A stretch of 64,000 nt of DNA, from contig NZ_CP016162.1 of the NCBI RefSeq assembly GCF_001941865.1, positions 1,612,001-1,676,000 on the forward strand. Reading direction: 5' to 3'. The stretch comes from Pseudomonas alcaliphila JAB1 (GTDB taxonomy: Bacteria > Pseudomonadota > Gammaproteobacteria > Pseudomonadales > Pseudomonadaceae). Shown here one piece after another: positions 18,628 through 27,190 of the stretch; positions within the stretch are counted from its first letter, which is position 1, and every line of letters starts with the position of its first letter. The position numbers and the translations under genes are program-made. Below the pieces are notes generated by a model, which was given only the letters and a program-made list of their open reading frames with translations, was not told the DNA's origin and ran no database searches.

Positions 18628-19257
18628 ATGAGTATCACAAGGAACGCAGTACCCCTGATTCTGGCTAGTACCTTGCTGACCGGTTGCGCCGGCCTGCAGA
18701 AAACCGACTGGCCCACCTGCGCAGCTGTAGGCGGTGTTGGTGGTGCGGCGTTAGGGGCAATCGAAAGCTCTACCTGGGCTGGTGGTGGTGCGCTGGTGGG
18801 TGCCGGTATGGCTGCCGCCTACTGCTGGGTACATGGTGCCGAAGCGCAGCAGGTTGCCGTCGTCGAAGAAGTCGTTGTCAAGGAGGTCGCCGTTGCCGAG
18901 CCGGCCGAAGCCGTCCGTGTTGAACTGGACGTCAAGTTCGACTTCGACAAGGCTCAGGTCAAGCAGGAAAGCTATGGTGACATCAAAGCCCTGGCCGACT
19001 TCATGAAACAGTACCCGCAGACCAGCACCGTGGTTGAAGGTCACACCGACTCGGTGGGCAGCGATGCTTACAACCAGGGCCTGTCCGAGCGCCGTGCCAG
19101 TGCCGTGCGTGACGTTCTGGTCAACCAGTACGGTGTCGAGTCCGGCCGTGTGCAGGCAGTGGGTTATGGCGAGAGCCGCCCTGTTGCCGACAACGCCACT
19201 GCTGATGGTCGCGCCATCAACCGTCGCGTGGAAGCCGAGGTCGAAGCTCAGCCGTAA
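18628..19257 (+). CDS. OmpA family lipoprotein (first of a tandem pair)
   Basis: 209 aa. Signal peptide with lipobox LLTGC (Cys20), then a glycine-zipper-like segment containing GAIESSTWAGGGALVGAG, a short Val/Glu-rich linker, and a C-terminal OmpA/MotB peptidoglycan-binding domain (about 98-205). That domain holds VEGHTDSVGSDAYNQGLSERRA and NRRVE, the diaminopimelate-contact motifs. It probably tethers the outer membrane to peptidoglycan. The next gene is a paralogue with the same N-terminal module. A strong terminator follows. Confidence 0.92.
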   Translation: MSITRNAVPLILASTLLTGCAGLQKTDWPTCAAVGGVGGAALGAIESSTWAGGGALVGAGMAAAYCWVHGAEAQQVAVVEEVVVKEVAVAEPAEAVRVELDVKFDFDKAQVKQESYGDIKALADFMKQYPQTSTVVEGHTDSVGSDAYNQGLSERRASAVRDVLVNQYGVESGRVQAVGYGESRPVADNATADGRAINRRVEAEVEAQP

Positions 19258-19293
19258 GGCGCTTTGTGTAAGCCAAGCCAGGCGTAACCCGCG

Positions 19294-19327
19294 AAGGCCC
19301 GACCGATTTCCATCGGTCGGGCCTTTT
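19294..19327 (+). terminator. Strong terminator after the first OmpA-like gene
   Basis: Perfect 14-bp stem (AAGGCCCGACCGAT and its complement) around loop TTCC, followed by TTTTCTT. Confidence 0.92.
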
Positions 19328-19400
19328 CTTGTCTGAAATCCTGTCGCCGTCTTTACTCCTGTGATACCGACAACATGCCGGTATCACAGGAGACACCGCC

Positions 19401-20135
19401 ATGAGAATCAAGTTTTCGAGGGTTTTACCCTTTCTCTTGGTCAGCAGTGTTCTCTCGGGTTGTGCCACGACTTCCAGTACGGGAGACGCGCCGCTCAACC
19501 AGGGGAACTGGCCCCTGTGCAGTGCGATTGGAGCCCTGGCCGGTGGCGGCCTCGGCGCAATCGAAAGTTCCACCTGGGCAGCAGGCGGCGCGGCAGCCGG
19601 TGCTCTGTTGGGCACCATCATCTGCTATGCGCAGGACGGTGACGAAGATGGCGACGGTGTGTTCGACCGCCGTGATCGCTGCCCCGATACGCCAGCCGGT
19701 ACTGCGGTAGGCCATAACGGCTGCCCTTTGCCGCAATACCCCGCCAGTGTTGCGGCCGAGCCGGCGATGGAGCAGCAAGCGCAGGATGAGGTCATCGTTC
19801 TCAGCGACCTGGGAAATGTGCTGTTCGCGTTCGATTCAGCCGAACTGACGGCTGAGGCGCGGCGCCTGCTTGCCGATGTCAGTACCCGTCTGACCGGTGC
19901 CAGTCTGGTCGCAGTCAAGGTCGTCGGGCATACCGATAGCGTTGGTTCTGATGCCTACAACCAGGGGTTGTCCGAACGCCGCGCACGCAGTGTTGCCGAC
20001 TTTCTCATCGCCCAGGGTGTGCCTGCCGGCAAGCTCAGTACAGAAGGCCGTGGTGAGAGCCAACCGGTGGCGGACAACGGCAGCGATGCCGGCCGCGCAC
20101 AGAACCGCCGCGTAGAGTTGTACGTTTCCCGTTGA
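19401..20135 (+). CDS. OmpA family lipoprotein with thrombospondin type-3 repeat
   Basis: 244 aa. Signal peptide with lipobox VLSGC, then a glycine-rich module GAIESSTWAAGGAAAGALLG nearly identical to that of the preceding gene. A Ca2+-binding TSP3-type repeat (DGDEDGDGVFDRRDRCPDTP, about residues 76-95) comes next, and a C-terminal OmpA-like peptidoglycan-binding domain with GHTDSVGSDAYNQGLSERRA and NRRVELYV. Paralogue of 18628-19257 by tandem duplication, with the TSP3 repeat as the main difference. Probably an outer-membrane-anchored structural lipoprotein. Confidence 0.93.
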   Translation: MRIKFSRVLPFLLVSSVLSGCATTSSTGDAPLNQGNWPLCSAIGALAGGGLGAIESSTWAAGGAAAGALLGTIICYAQDGDEDGDGVFDRRDRCPDTPAGTAVGHNGCPLPQYPASVAAEPAMEQQAQDEVIVLSDLGNVLFAFDSAELTAEARRLLADVSTRLTGASLVAVKVVGHTDSVGSDAYNQGLSERRARSVADFLIAQGVPAGKLSTEGRGESQPVADNGSDAGRAQNRRVELYVSR

Positions 20136-20294
20136 AGCGCAGGGGCGCCCCACAGGTCATCATAGGTCTGGGGGGTGTCGCTTTTGCGGCTGGTGATAGC
20201 TGAGGTCGCGGAAAATATTCCCTCGCTCTGGTGGTCAGGGCCGCGACCGGTTAACGTGCAGCGCTATTAGAAAAACCAGAGCAAGAGGGCGGGG

Positions 20295-20600
20295 ATGAAA
20301 GCATTGTTGATGATGGGCAAGGCGTTGGCCTTGGCCTTCTGGCTGGTATTTGCAGCGGCGCTGGCCAAGCGTTTTGGCGCGCCGTTCGAACAGCTCGTCT
20401 ATCTGCTCGCGGGCTTTCTTGCGCTGCTGCATGGGGTGCAGCTGTGGCTGTTCTCGGGGCTCCTGTCCGGTCGCGCTAGCCCCTGGCTGGATCGTGTACA
20501 GGTCCTGCTGTTCGGCATTTTTCACCTCTATCCGCTGAAGGCCAGGCAAGGGCCTGAAAGCGCTGCTGCAGCAGCGCTCGAGGAGGCGGCTCATGCGTAG
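20295..20600 (+). CDS. DUF1145 family membrane protein
   Basis: 101 aa with two to three hydrophobic helices (ALALAFWLVFAAALAK, QLVYLLAGFLALLHGVQLWLF, VQVLLFGIFHLYPL). I place it in the DUF1145 family of small Pseudomonas/Shewanella inner membrane proteins. GGGCGGGG precedes the ATG. Its last 8 bases overlap the start of the collagen-like gene, so they are translationally coupled. Function unknown. Confidence 0.82.
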   Translation: MKALLMMGKALALAFWLVFAAALAKRFGAPFEQLVYLLAGFLALLHGVQLWLFSGLLSGRASPWLDRVQVLLFGIFHLYPLKARQGPESAAAAALEEAAHA

Positions 20601-21354
20601 TTTCGCTCTGTTGCTCTGCCTGTTCGCAGGTACGTCGTTGGCCGCTACGCAGGTCACGGTGCCGTCCAATACCCTGATGCGTTTGCCGGTCGCCAGTAGC
20701 AGCCTGCAGCTCGAACGGCTGGAAGTGGCGGATCAGGCGACCCTGATGATCCCGGCAACGGTGACCGAGTTGCATATCGGTGAGTTGCTGATGGGCCGCG
20801 ACGCGCATATTGGCGTTGCGCCCAGTGATCAGCCACTGCGACTGGTGGTAGAGGACGCCGATATCGGCCCGGGCGCCTGGATCAGCGCCAAAGGTGCCGC
20901 TGGCACTTACACCCGGCCAGCCACGCCTGGGCGGGAGATCAAGCTCAAGCTGCACAAGCTGACATTCGAATCCTTGACTCTCGATGTGCGCGGTGGTCAG
21001 GGCAGACCGGGTTATGCCGGGCTCGATGGCGCGCATGGGCAGCCGGGTGGTTGCACCTGGGGTCAGGCCAGTGCTGGCCACGATGGTCAGGACGGCACCG
21101 ATGGGCATGAAGGTGCTGCAGGCGGCAGCGTGGTGCTGGAGGTGCCGGACCATGTCGAGGTCGAGCGCATGCAGGTGTTGCTCGATGGCGGCGCGGGTGG
21201 TGCAGCCGGTTCGGCGGGGCGCCCCGGCCGTGGGGGCGCTGCCAAGGGCTGCCTGCTCTACGGCGTAGAGGGTGCGGCCGATGGCAAACCTGGCCAGCCC
21301 GGGCGCGAAGGTGCGGCGGGCCGCAGTGGTGCCGTGCAGGTGTTTCGGTTCTGA
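20593..21354 (+). CDS. Secreted collagen-like glycine-repeat protein
   Basis: 253 aa. Cleavable signal peptide (MRSFALLLCLFAGTSLAA), then about 110 residues of beta-rich sequence (IGELLMGRDAHIGV... resembling a short beta-helix). The C-terminal half has four Gly-X-Y-like blocks: GRPGYAGLDGAHGQPGG, GHDGQDGTDGHEGAAGG, GAGGAAGSAGRPGRGG and GKPGQPGREGAAGRSG. Two Cys (in GCTWG and KGCLL) may pair in the periplasm. The blocks are too short for a long triple helix. I do not know the function. The gene overlaps the DUF1145 gene by 8 bp, which suggests a two-gene unit. A surface or periplasmic role is likely. Confidence 0.8.
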   Translation: MRSFALLLCLFAGTSLAATQVTVPSNTLMRLPVASSSLQLERLEVADQATLMIPATVTELHIGELLMGRDAHIGVAPSDQPLRLVVEDADIGPGAWISAKGAAGTYTRPATPGREIKLKLHKLTFESLTLDVRGGQGRPGYAGLDGAHGQPGGCTWGQASAGHDGQDGTDGHEGAAGGSVVLEVPDHVEVERMQVLLDGGAGGAAGSAGRPGRGGAAKGCLLYGVEGAADGKPGQPGREGAAGRSGAVQVFRF

Positions 21355-21394
21355 ATAATTGCTGCTGCCTTGGTTCGCAAGGCAGCAGCGCCAG

Positions 21395-21859
21395 TCAAAA
21401 TACCGGGCGCATGGCCGCCAGCGTCATCAGCGCCAGGCCGATCAGCAGGTTGCTGCCGACCACCTTGCGAATCCGCCCCAGCGCCTCGCCGCCTGCAGGC
21501 CAGTTCTCGCTCTCCACGGCGCGCCGCAACTGCGGCAGCTGCAGCGCCTGAATACGCAGGAACAGGGCGAGCATTACCAGATACAGCCCCATCATGACGT
21601 GCACGTAGCGCGGCGCGGCGTCGAAACCGCTGTAGCTCATGTGCAGCATGCCGACTCCAGTCAGGGGCAGGACTGCTACCGCTATCCAGACCCAGACGAA
21701 AAAACGTTTGAACACACTCAGCCACAGGCGCAGGCGTGCTGGCGGCTCCAGTATGTCCACCGCCGCCGGGCGCAGGATCATCCAGGCGAAGAACATCCCG
21801 CCAACCCATACGACGGCGGCCAGCAGGTGTAGCGCATAGAGTGGTGCGTAGGGTGTCAT
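21395..21859 (-). CDS. CopD/DUF2269-like four-helix membrane protein
   Basis: 154 aa from ATG 21859 (MTPYAPLYALHLLAAVVWVG). Four transmembrane helices, with a histidine in helix 1 (ALHLLAAVVWVGGMFFAWM) and another in helix 3 (YVHVMMGLYLVML), positions used for heme or copper ligation in CopD-like proteins. Probable inner membrane protein. Family placement is by general pattern, and a copper role is not shown. It is divergent from dinG. Confidence 0.75.
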   Translation of the reverse strand: MTPYAPLYALHLLAAVVWVGGMFFAWMILRPAAVDILEPPARLRLWLSVFKRFFVWVWIAVAVLPLTGVGMLHMSYSGFDAAPRYVHVMMGLYLVMLALFLRIQALQLPQLRRAVESENWPAGGEALGRIRKVVGSNLLIGLALMTLAAMRPVF

Positions 21860-21999
21860 GCGGTATCTCCAGAGGGTCCGTTTGGCAGGTCGGTTCATTC
21901 GATTGGCACGCGACTCAGCGCCAGATCGACAGGCGCGCTATGATAGCGGCCGCTCCGCGAATACTGAAAATTTATCCAGCCTTTTTCGTTTCAGAATCC

Positions 22000-24144
22000 A
22001 TGCTCAGTACCGAACTCAAGTCCCAGATCCAGGGCGCCTATTCGCGCTTTCTCGAGGCCAAGTCGCTCAAGCCGCGCTATGGCCAGCGCTTGATGATCGC
22101 CGAGATCGCCAAGGTGCTCGGCACCATCAAGACCGACGACGAGGGCAAGCGTCTGGGTGATCCTGCTGTGGTCGCGGTAGAGGCGGGCACCGGTACCGGC
22201 AAGACGGTGGCCTACAGCCTGGCCACCATCCCCACCGCCAAGGCCGCTGGCAAGCGCCTGGTGATCGCCACCGCCACCGTGGCCCTGCAGGAACAGATCG
22301 TGCACAAGGATCTGCCTGATCTGTTGCGCAACAGCGGCCTGAACTTCAGCTTCGCCCTGGCCAAGGGGCGTGGCCGCTACCTGTGCCTGTCCAAGCTCGA
22401 CCACCTGCTGCAGGACGGCGCCGCGCAGAGCGCTACCGCGCAGTTGTTCGAGGAAGAAGGCTTTCGCATCGACGTCGACGAGCAGGGTCAGAAGCTGTTC
22501 ACCGCGATGATCGAGAAGCTCGCCGGCAACAAATGGGATGGCGACCGCGACAGCTGGCCGGAGGAGCTGGAAGACGTGCGCTGGGCGCAACTGACCACCG
22601 ACCACAGCCAGTGCACCAATCGTCACTGCCCGAATTTCCAGCAGTGCGCTTTCTATAAAGCGCGCGAGGGCATGGGCAAGGTCGACGTGATCGTCACCAA
22701 CCACGATATGGTGCTAGCCGATCTGGCGCTCGGCGGCGGCGCGGTACTGCCCGACCCGCGCGAAACCATCTATGTGTTCGACGAGGGCCATCACCTGCCG
22801 GACAAGGCCATCGGCCACTTCGCCCACTTCACCCGCCTGCGCTCGACCGCTGACTGGCTTACGCAGATCGACAAGAATCTGACCAAGCTGCTGGCGCAGA
22901 ACCCGTTGCCGGGCGATCTCGGCCGGCTGATCGAACAGGTGCCGGAGCTGGCCCGCGAGCTGAAGACTCAGCAGCAGTTCATGTTCGCTGCCTGCGAGCA
23001 GATCGCCGACTTCAAGGCCGGCGAGGACATGGAAGGGCGCGAGCGCCCGCGTCACCGCTTCGTCGGCGGCGTGGTGCCGGAGCACCTGACCGAACTGGGT
23101 CTGGAGCTGAAGAAGGGCTTTTCCAAGCTCAACGACCTGTTCACCGGCGTTACCGAGCTGCTCAAGGAGGCCATGGACGGCGAGGGCGCCGTAGGCATCG
23201 CCAGCCACCAGGCCGAGGAGTGGTATCCGCTGTTCGGCAGCCTGATGGCGCGGGCCAAGGGCAACTGGGAACTGTGGCTGGCCTTCACCGCTGAAGACCC
23301 CGAGGAAAGCCCGCCCATGGCGCGCTGGCTGACCCTGGCCGAGAGCGGTGCGCTGTTCGATATCGAGGTCAACGCCAGCCCGATCCTCGCCGCCGAGACC
23401 TTGCGCCGCAACCTGTGGAACGTCGCCCACGGCGCCCTGGTGACCTCAGCCACGCTTACTGCGCTGGGCACCTTCGACCGCTATCGCATGCGTGCCGGCC
23501 TGCCCAAGGCGGCGGTCGCGGCGATAGTGCCAAGCCCCTTCCATCATGCCGATGCCGGCCTGCTGCGCGTGCCGGATCTCAAGGCCGACCCGCGTGAGGC
23601 TGCTGCGCATACGGCGGCTATCACCCGCGAGCTGCCGGGCCTGGTGGCAGGCAGTCGCGGGACGCTGGTGTTGTTCTCCTCGCGCAAGCAGATGCAGGAC
23701 GTGTTCGACGGCCTGGATCGCGACTGGCGCAAACGCGTGTTCATTCAGGGCAACCTGTCCAAGCAGGAGACCCTGAACAAGCACAAGGCGCGTGTCGATT
23801 CAGGCGAGGAAAGCGTGCTGTTCGGCCTGGCCAGTTTCGCCGAGGGCGTCGACCTTCCTGGCGCCTACTGCGAGCACGTGGTGATCGCCAAGATTCCCTT
23901 CGCCGTGCCGGATGACCCGGTTGAGGCGGCGCTGGCCGAGTGGATCGAGGCGCGTGGCGGCAATCCCTTCATGGAAATCGCCGTGCCGGACGCCTCGCTG
24001 CGTCTGGTGCAGGCCTGCGGTCGCCTGCTGCGTACCGAGGCCGATCGCGGCACCATCACCCTGCTGGATCGGCGTGTGGTTACCCAGCGCTACGGTAAGG
24101 CCATTCTCAATGCGTTGCCGCCGTTCCGCCGGCAGATCGACTGA
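22000..24144 (+). CDS. dinG: ATP-dependent DNA helicase DinG
   Basis: 5'-3' superfamily 2 helicase of the XPD/Rad3 type, acting on R-loops and D-loops. 714 aa from ATG 22000 (MLSTELKSQIQGAYSRF). Walker A AGTGTGKT is at 62-69, the DEGH helicase box at 261-264, and the four Fe-S cysteines are at about 129, 205, 210 and 216 (CTNRHCPNFQQC), so the redox-sensing cluster should be intact. The C-terminal motif VI region reads QACGRLLRTEADRG. The frame is open upstream to 21736, but the family start is at 22000. Confidence 0.96.
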   Translation: MLSTELKSQIQGAYSRFLEAKSLKPRYGQRLMIAEIAKVLGTIKTDDEGKRLGDPAVVAVEAGTGTGKTVAYSLATIPTAKAAGKRLVIATATVALQEQIVHKDLPDLLRNSGLNFSFALAKGRGRYLCLSKLDHLLQDGAAQSATAQLFEEEGFRIDVDEQGQKLFTAMIEKLAGNKWDGDRDSWPEELEDVRWAQLTTDHSQCTNRHCPNFQQCAFYKAREGMGKVDVIVTNHDMVLADLALGGGAVLPDPRETIYVFDEGHHLPDKAIGHFAHFTRLRSTADWLTQIDKNLTKLLAQNPLPGDLGRLIEQVPELARELKTQQQFMFAACEQIADFKAGEDMEGRERPRHRFVGGVVPEHLTELGLELKKGFSKLNDLFTGVTELLKEAMDGEGAVGIASHQAEEWYPLFGSLMARAKGNWELWLAFTAEDPEESPPMARWLTLAESGALFDIEVNASPILAAETLRRNLWNVAHGALVTSATLTALGTFDRYRMRAGLPKAAVAAIVPSPFHHADAGLLRVPDLKADPREAAAHTAAITRELPGLVAGSRGTLVLFSSRKQMQDVFDGLDRDWRKRVFIQGNLSKQETLNKHKARVDSGEESVLFGLASFAEGVDLPGAYCEHVVIAKIPFAVPDDPVEAALAEWIEARGGNPFMEIAVPDASLRLVQACGRLLRTEADRGTITLLDRRVVTQRYGKAILNALPPFRRQID

Positions 24145-24149
24145 CTGAT

Positions 24150-24491
24150 CTATTCACCGCCCCTGTTGCGCTGCTCCAGCTCATCACCCAGCCGCCCCAG
24201 CGTCGGTCGAATGCCGGCGCGGTGCGCGGCGCGGGCGATGGCGTGAGCGGCCAGCGGTGCGCTGGCCAGCAGAATCAGCAGGCCGATAAAGGCCTCCAGT
24301 GCCAGCTCGCCACTGCTGGCCAAGGCCACTGCGCCAAGTAACAGGACCGCGCCGAGAACCCCGGCCTTGCTCGCCGCATGCATGCGGCTGTAGCTATCGG
24401 GCAGGCGCAGCACTCCAATCGCGCCAAGCAGAGAGATCACTGCGCCGCTCAGTACCAGCAGCGAGGCCAGCCAGGCTTGTACTTCGTTCAT
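24150..24491 (-). CDS. mnhG: Mrp cation/proton antiporter subunit G (operon 1)
   Basis: 113 aa, three transmembrane helices, with the family motif LLGAIGVLRLPDSYSRMHAASKAG. Last gene of the minus-strand operon; its start overlaps the mnhF stop by 4 bases. Accessory subunit of the multi-subunit Na+(K+)/H+ antiporter, needed for assembly. Its stop lies only 6 bp from the dinG stop, so the two are convergent with no obvious terminator between. Confidence 0.93.
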   Translation of the reverse strand: MNEVQAWLASLLVLSGAVISLLGAIGVLRLPDSYSRMHAASKAGVLGAVLLLGAVALASSGELALEAFIGLLILLASAPLAAHAIARAAHRAGIRPTLGRLGDELEQRNRGGE

Positions 24492-24799
24492 GGGCGTTCC
24501 TCGCTCTTCTCCGGCATCTGGCTGTGAGCGTCATCGAACAGGAAGGCAAAAGCCGCCGTGCCGAGAAACGACACCAGTGCCAGCAGCACGGCAACATCGA
24601 TGAACAGCGCCTCGCCGCGCATCAGACACAGCAGTGCCATGGCGGCGACCGCCAGCAGGGTGAGGGCGTCGATGGCCACCGCCCGATCCGGGCGGCTCGG
24701 GCCGCGCAGCAGGCGATAGAGGCTGATCAAACCGCTCAGTGCGAGCATGGCTGCAGCCAAGGGCAATACCCAGGCGGCGCCGGCCAGGTGCAGGGTCAT
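24488..24799 (-). CDS. mnhF: Mrp cation/proton antiporter subunit F (operon 1)
   Basis: 103 aa, three hydrophobic helices, with the conserved RLLRGPSRPDRAVAIDALTL. The start overlaps the mnhE stop by 4 bases. Small membrane subunit of the antiporter. The C-terminal tail is charged (HSQMPEKSEERP). Confidence 0.93.
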   Translation of the reverse strand: MTLHLAGAAWVLPLAAAMLALSGLISLYRLLRGPSRPDRAVAIDALTLLAVAAMALLCLMRGEALFIDVAVLLALVSFLGTAAFAFLFDDAHSQMPEKSEERP

Positions 24800-25293
24800 G
24801 GCGTTACTCCTTCGGCTTTGCCGGCATCGAGCCAGGCCAACAGACGGCGTTCCAGCTCGATGAGGGTTTCGGTCACGTCCTCACGGCGACGTGCATCGAG
24901 TGCGTGGATATAGAGCAGGCCTTGCTCCTCGTCATAATCCAGGGCCAGGGTGCCGGGGGTAAGGGTCAGCAGGGTGCCGAGCAGGGTGACCTTGTCGACT
25001 TCGCGGCGGGTCACCGGGTAGGCAAGCACTGCTGGTTCCACGTCGACCCGGCGCGCCAGCACCAGAATGGCGACGTGGTAGGTCGCGAGAAATACCTGGG
25101 CGATGAACCACAGGCAGAAACTGACACCATGTTCCAGGCTGCGTGCGTAACGACCAAGGCGTTGGACGGCCAACCCCAGCAGGCGGGCGATCAGGTACAA
25201 CAGGGCGAAGGCCAGCAGGCCGCCGCCCAGATGGCCAGCGCCGAGGCTCCATGCCAGGCCAGCGCTGGCCAGCAAATGGATGACAAATAGCAT
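24796..25293 (-). CDS. mnhE: Mrp cation/proton antiporter subunit E (operon 1)
   Basis: 165 aa from ATG 25293 (MLFVIHLLASAGLAWSLGAG). Two to three N-terminal helices are followed by a cytoplasmic domain with the family signature LLGTLLTLTPGTLALDYDEE and the HALD segment. The ATG overlaps the mnhD stop by one base (TGATG). Required for Mrp complex stability. Confidence 0.93.
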   Translation of the reverse strand: MLFVIHLLASAGLAWSLGAGHLGGGLLAFALLYLIARLLGLAVQRLGRYARSLEHGVSFCLWFIAQVFLATYHVAILVLARRVDVEPAVLAYPVTRREVDKVTLLGTLLTLTPGTLALDYDEEQGLLYIHALDARRREDVTETLIELERRLLAWLDAGKAEGVTP

Positions 25294-26789
25294 CAGATAC
25301 CTCCTGCGCCGGTGAAGGGTTGCAGATAGGCTTGCGGATCGGCGAGCTGCGCGGCCGCCGCCACGGCATAGTCGATCAGCGGACCGGCGCCCAGGCCGAT
25401 CAACACGGTCAGCAGCGCCAGGGCACTCATGCCCAGCCACGCCGCGCGTATGCCGGTAACCGTTTGCAGCGCTTCTTCACCTCCCGGATGGGGCTTGAGA
25501 AATGCTTCGTTCCAGATCTTGTTCATCGATAGCAGGGTGAACACGCCGGTCAGCAGGGCGATGCCCGCCGCCCACCACGCAGCGGCATCCAGGCTGGCCT
25601 TGACCAGCAGGAACTTGGCCCAGAAACCGGACAGCGGCGGAATGCCTGCCAGCGACAGCGCCGGAATGGCGAACAGCAGCGCCAGCCAGGGCATGCGCTT
25701 GTACAGCCCGCCCATGTCAGCCAGGCGCTCGGAGCCGCAGATGCGCGCCGCCAGGCCACCGATGAAGAACAGGTTGGCCTTCACCACGATATGGTGGATC
25801 AGGTAGAACACTGCACCGGCCAGCGCCAGCGGGGTGGCCAGGGCGAGGCCGAGGATCATGTAGCCGACCTGGCTGACGATGTGGAACGACAGGATACGGC
25901 GCACCTCGGTCTGCGCCGCCGCACCCAGCACGCCCACCAGCATGGTGGCACAGGCGACCCACAGCAGCAGTTGATGCGGCAGGCCATACTCCGGCCAGAG
26001 CAGGGTCACCAGGCGAATCAGCGCGTATACGCCGACCTTGGTCAGCAGGCCTGCGAACATCGCCGAAACCGCCGTCAGGGCGACGTGATAGGTGGCCGGC
26101 AGCCAGCCGAATACCGGGAACAGCGCAGCCTTGATGGCAAACGACAGCAGCATCAGCAACAGCGCCGGCGTCACGCCAGGTGGCGCCTCACCGCTGCGCA
26201 TGATCACCGCCAGCTCGCCCATGTTCAGCGTGCCGCTGGCGCCGTAGACCAGGCCGGCGGAGAGCAGGAAGATCAGCGTGGCGAACAGGTTAAGGGCCAC
26301 GTAGGTCATGCTGCCGGCCAGCCGGCGGCTGCCGCCGCCAAGCGCCATCAGGGCGAAGGAGGCGATCAGCAGCACCTCGAACCAGACATAGAGGTTGAAG
26401 ATGTCGGCGGTGATGAAGGCGCCGCAGATGCCGGTCAGCAGACCCTGAATGAACAGGTGAAAGTCGCGACCGATCTTGCTGTCGTTGTCCTTGGCCACGC
26501 CATAGAGCAGGGTGACCAGCGCGACCAGGGCACTGATGGCGATCATTACCGCCGACAGGCGATCGATCACCAGGCTGATGCCGAACGGCGCCTGCCAGTT
26601 GCCCACCTGACCACTGAGCACCACGCCTTGTGCGGCCTGCCAGACCAGCACCAGGCCGACGGCCAGCAGCAGTGCGGTGCCACTCAGGCTGAGCACGCGC
26701 ACGGCCTGCAGGTGGCGGCGCAGGATGATCGCCAGCAGCAGGCTGCAAAGGGGAACGAGGACCGGCGCAACGAGTAACGCGTGATTCAT
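25293..26789 (-). CDS. mnhD: Mrp cation/proton antiporter subunit D (operon 1)
   Basis: 498 aa, about 14 transmembrane helices; homologous to the proton-pumping NuoM/NuoN subunits of complex I. Conserved features include the NLYVWFEVLLIASFALMALG helix with its ion-path Glu, and a Lys in the AIKAALFPVFGWLP helix. Together with MnhA it forms the ion-translocating core. It overlaps mnhC by 4 bases. A paralogue is encoded at 43252-44763. Confidence 0.95.
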   Translation of the reverse strand: MNHALLVAPVLVPLCSLLLAIILRRHLQAVRVLSLSGTALLLAVGLVLVWQAAQGVVLSGQVGNWQAPFGISLVIDRLSAVMIAISALVALVTLLYGVAKDNDSKIGRDFHLFIQGLLTGICGAFITADIFNLYVWFEVLLIASFALMALGGGSRRLAGSMTYVALNLFATLIFLLSAGLVYGASGTLNMGELAVIMRSGEAPPGVTPALLLMLLSFAIKAALFPVFGWLPATYHVALTAVSAMFAGLLTKVGVYALIRLVTLLWPEYGLPHQLLLWVACATMLVGVLGAAAQTEVRRILSFHIVSQVGYMILGLALATPLALAGAVFYLIHHIVVKANLFFIGGLAARICGSERLADMGGLYKRMPWLALLFAIPALSLAGIPPLSGFWAKFLLVKASLDAAAWWAAGIALLTGVFTLLSMNKIWNEAFLKPHPGGEEALQTVTGIRAAWLGMSALALLTVLIGLGAGPLIDYAVAAAAQLADPQAYLQPFTGAGGI

Positions 26790-27190
26790 CGGCGAGCCTC
26801 CGCACCATTGGCGTCGTGTTCATGCTCGCTGTCGTGCCAGTCCGGTGCCGGTTGCTCGGTGATCGAGCTGACTGAGTCGGTGGTCTTGTCGCCATGCAGT
26901 TCGCGGGTGCGCTTGAGCAGCGCCAGGGCGAAGATGAACAGGCTGAAACCGATGACGATGGCGGTCAGTACCAGCGCCTGCGGCAACGGGTTGGCCGTGC
27001 TGGCAGCGTTGCCCGCCTCGACGAAGGCCGGGCGTTCGCCGAAGAAGCGCCCGGCGGTGAGAACCCCCAGGTTGATTGCATTACCCAGGACCACGACGCC
27101 CAGCACGACGCGCTTGAGGTTGCGATCCAGGAGCATCCACAGGCCCAGACCCGCCAGGCCTCCGGTAGTGATTGCGGCTAGCCATTCCAT
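26786..27190 (-). CDS. mnhC: Mrp cation/proton antiporter subunit C (operon 1)
   Basis: 134 aa, three helices, NuoK-like (GLWMLLDRNLKRVVLGVVVL, then DPLPQALVLTAIVIGF-type NPLPQALVLTAIVIGFSLFI). The C-terminal tail is longer and His/Asp-rich (APDWHDSEHEHDANGAEA) compared with the 109-aa paralogue in operon 2. The ATG overlaps the mnhA stop by one base (TAATG). Confidence 0.94.
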   Translation of the reverse strand: MEWLAAITTGGLAGLGLWMLLDRNLKRVVLGVVVLGNAINLGVLTAGRFFGERPAFVEAGNAASTANPLPQALVLTAIVIGFSLFIFALALLKRTRELHGDKTTDSVSSITEQPAPDWHDSEHEHDANGAEARR

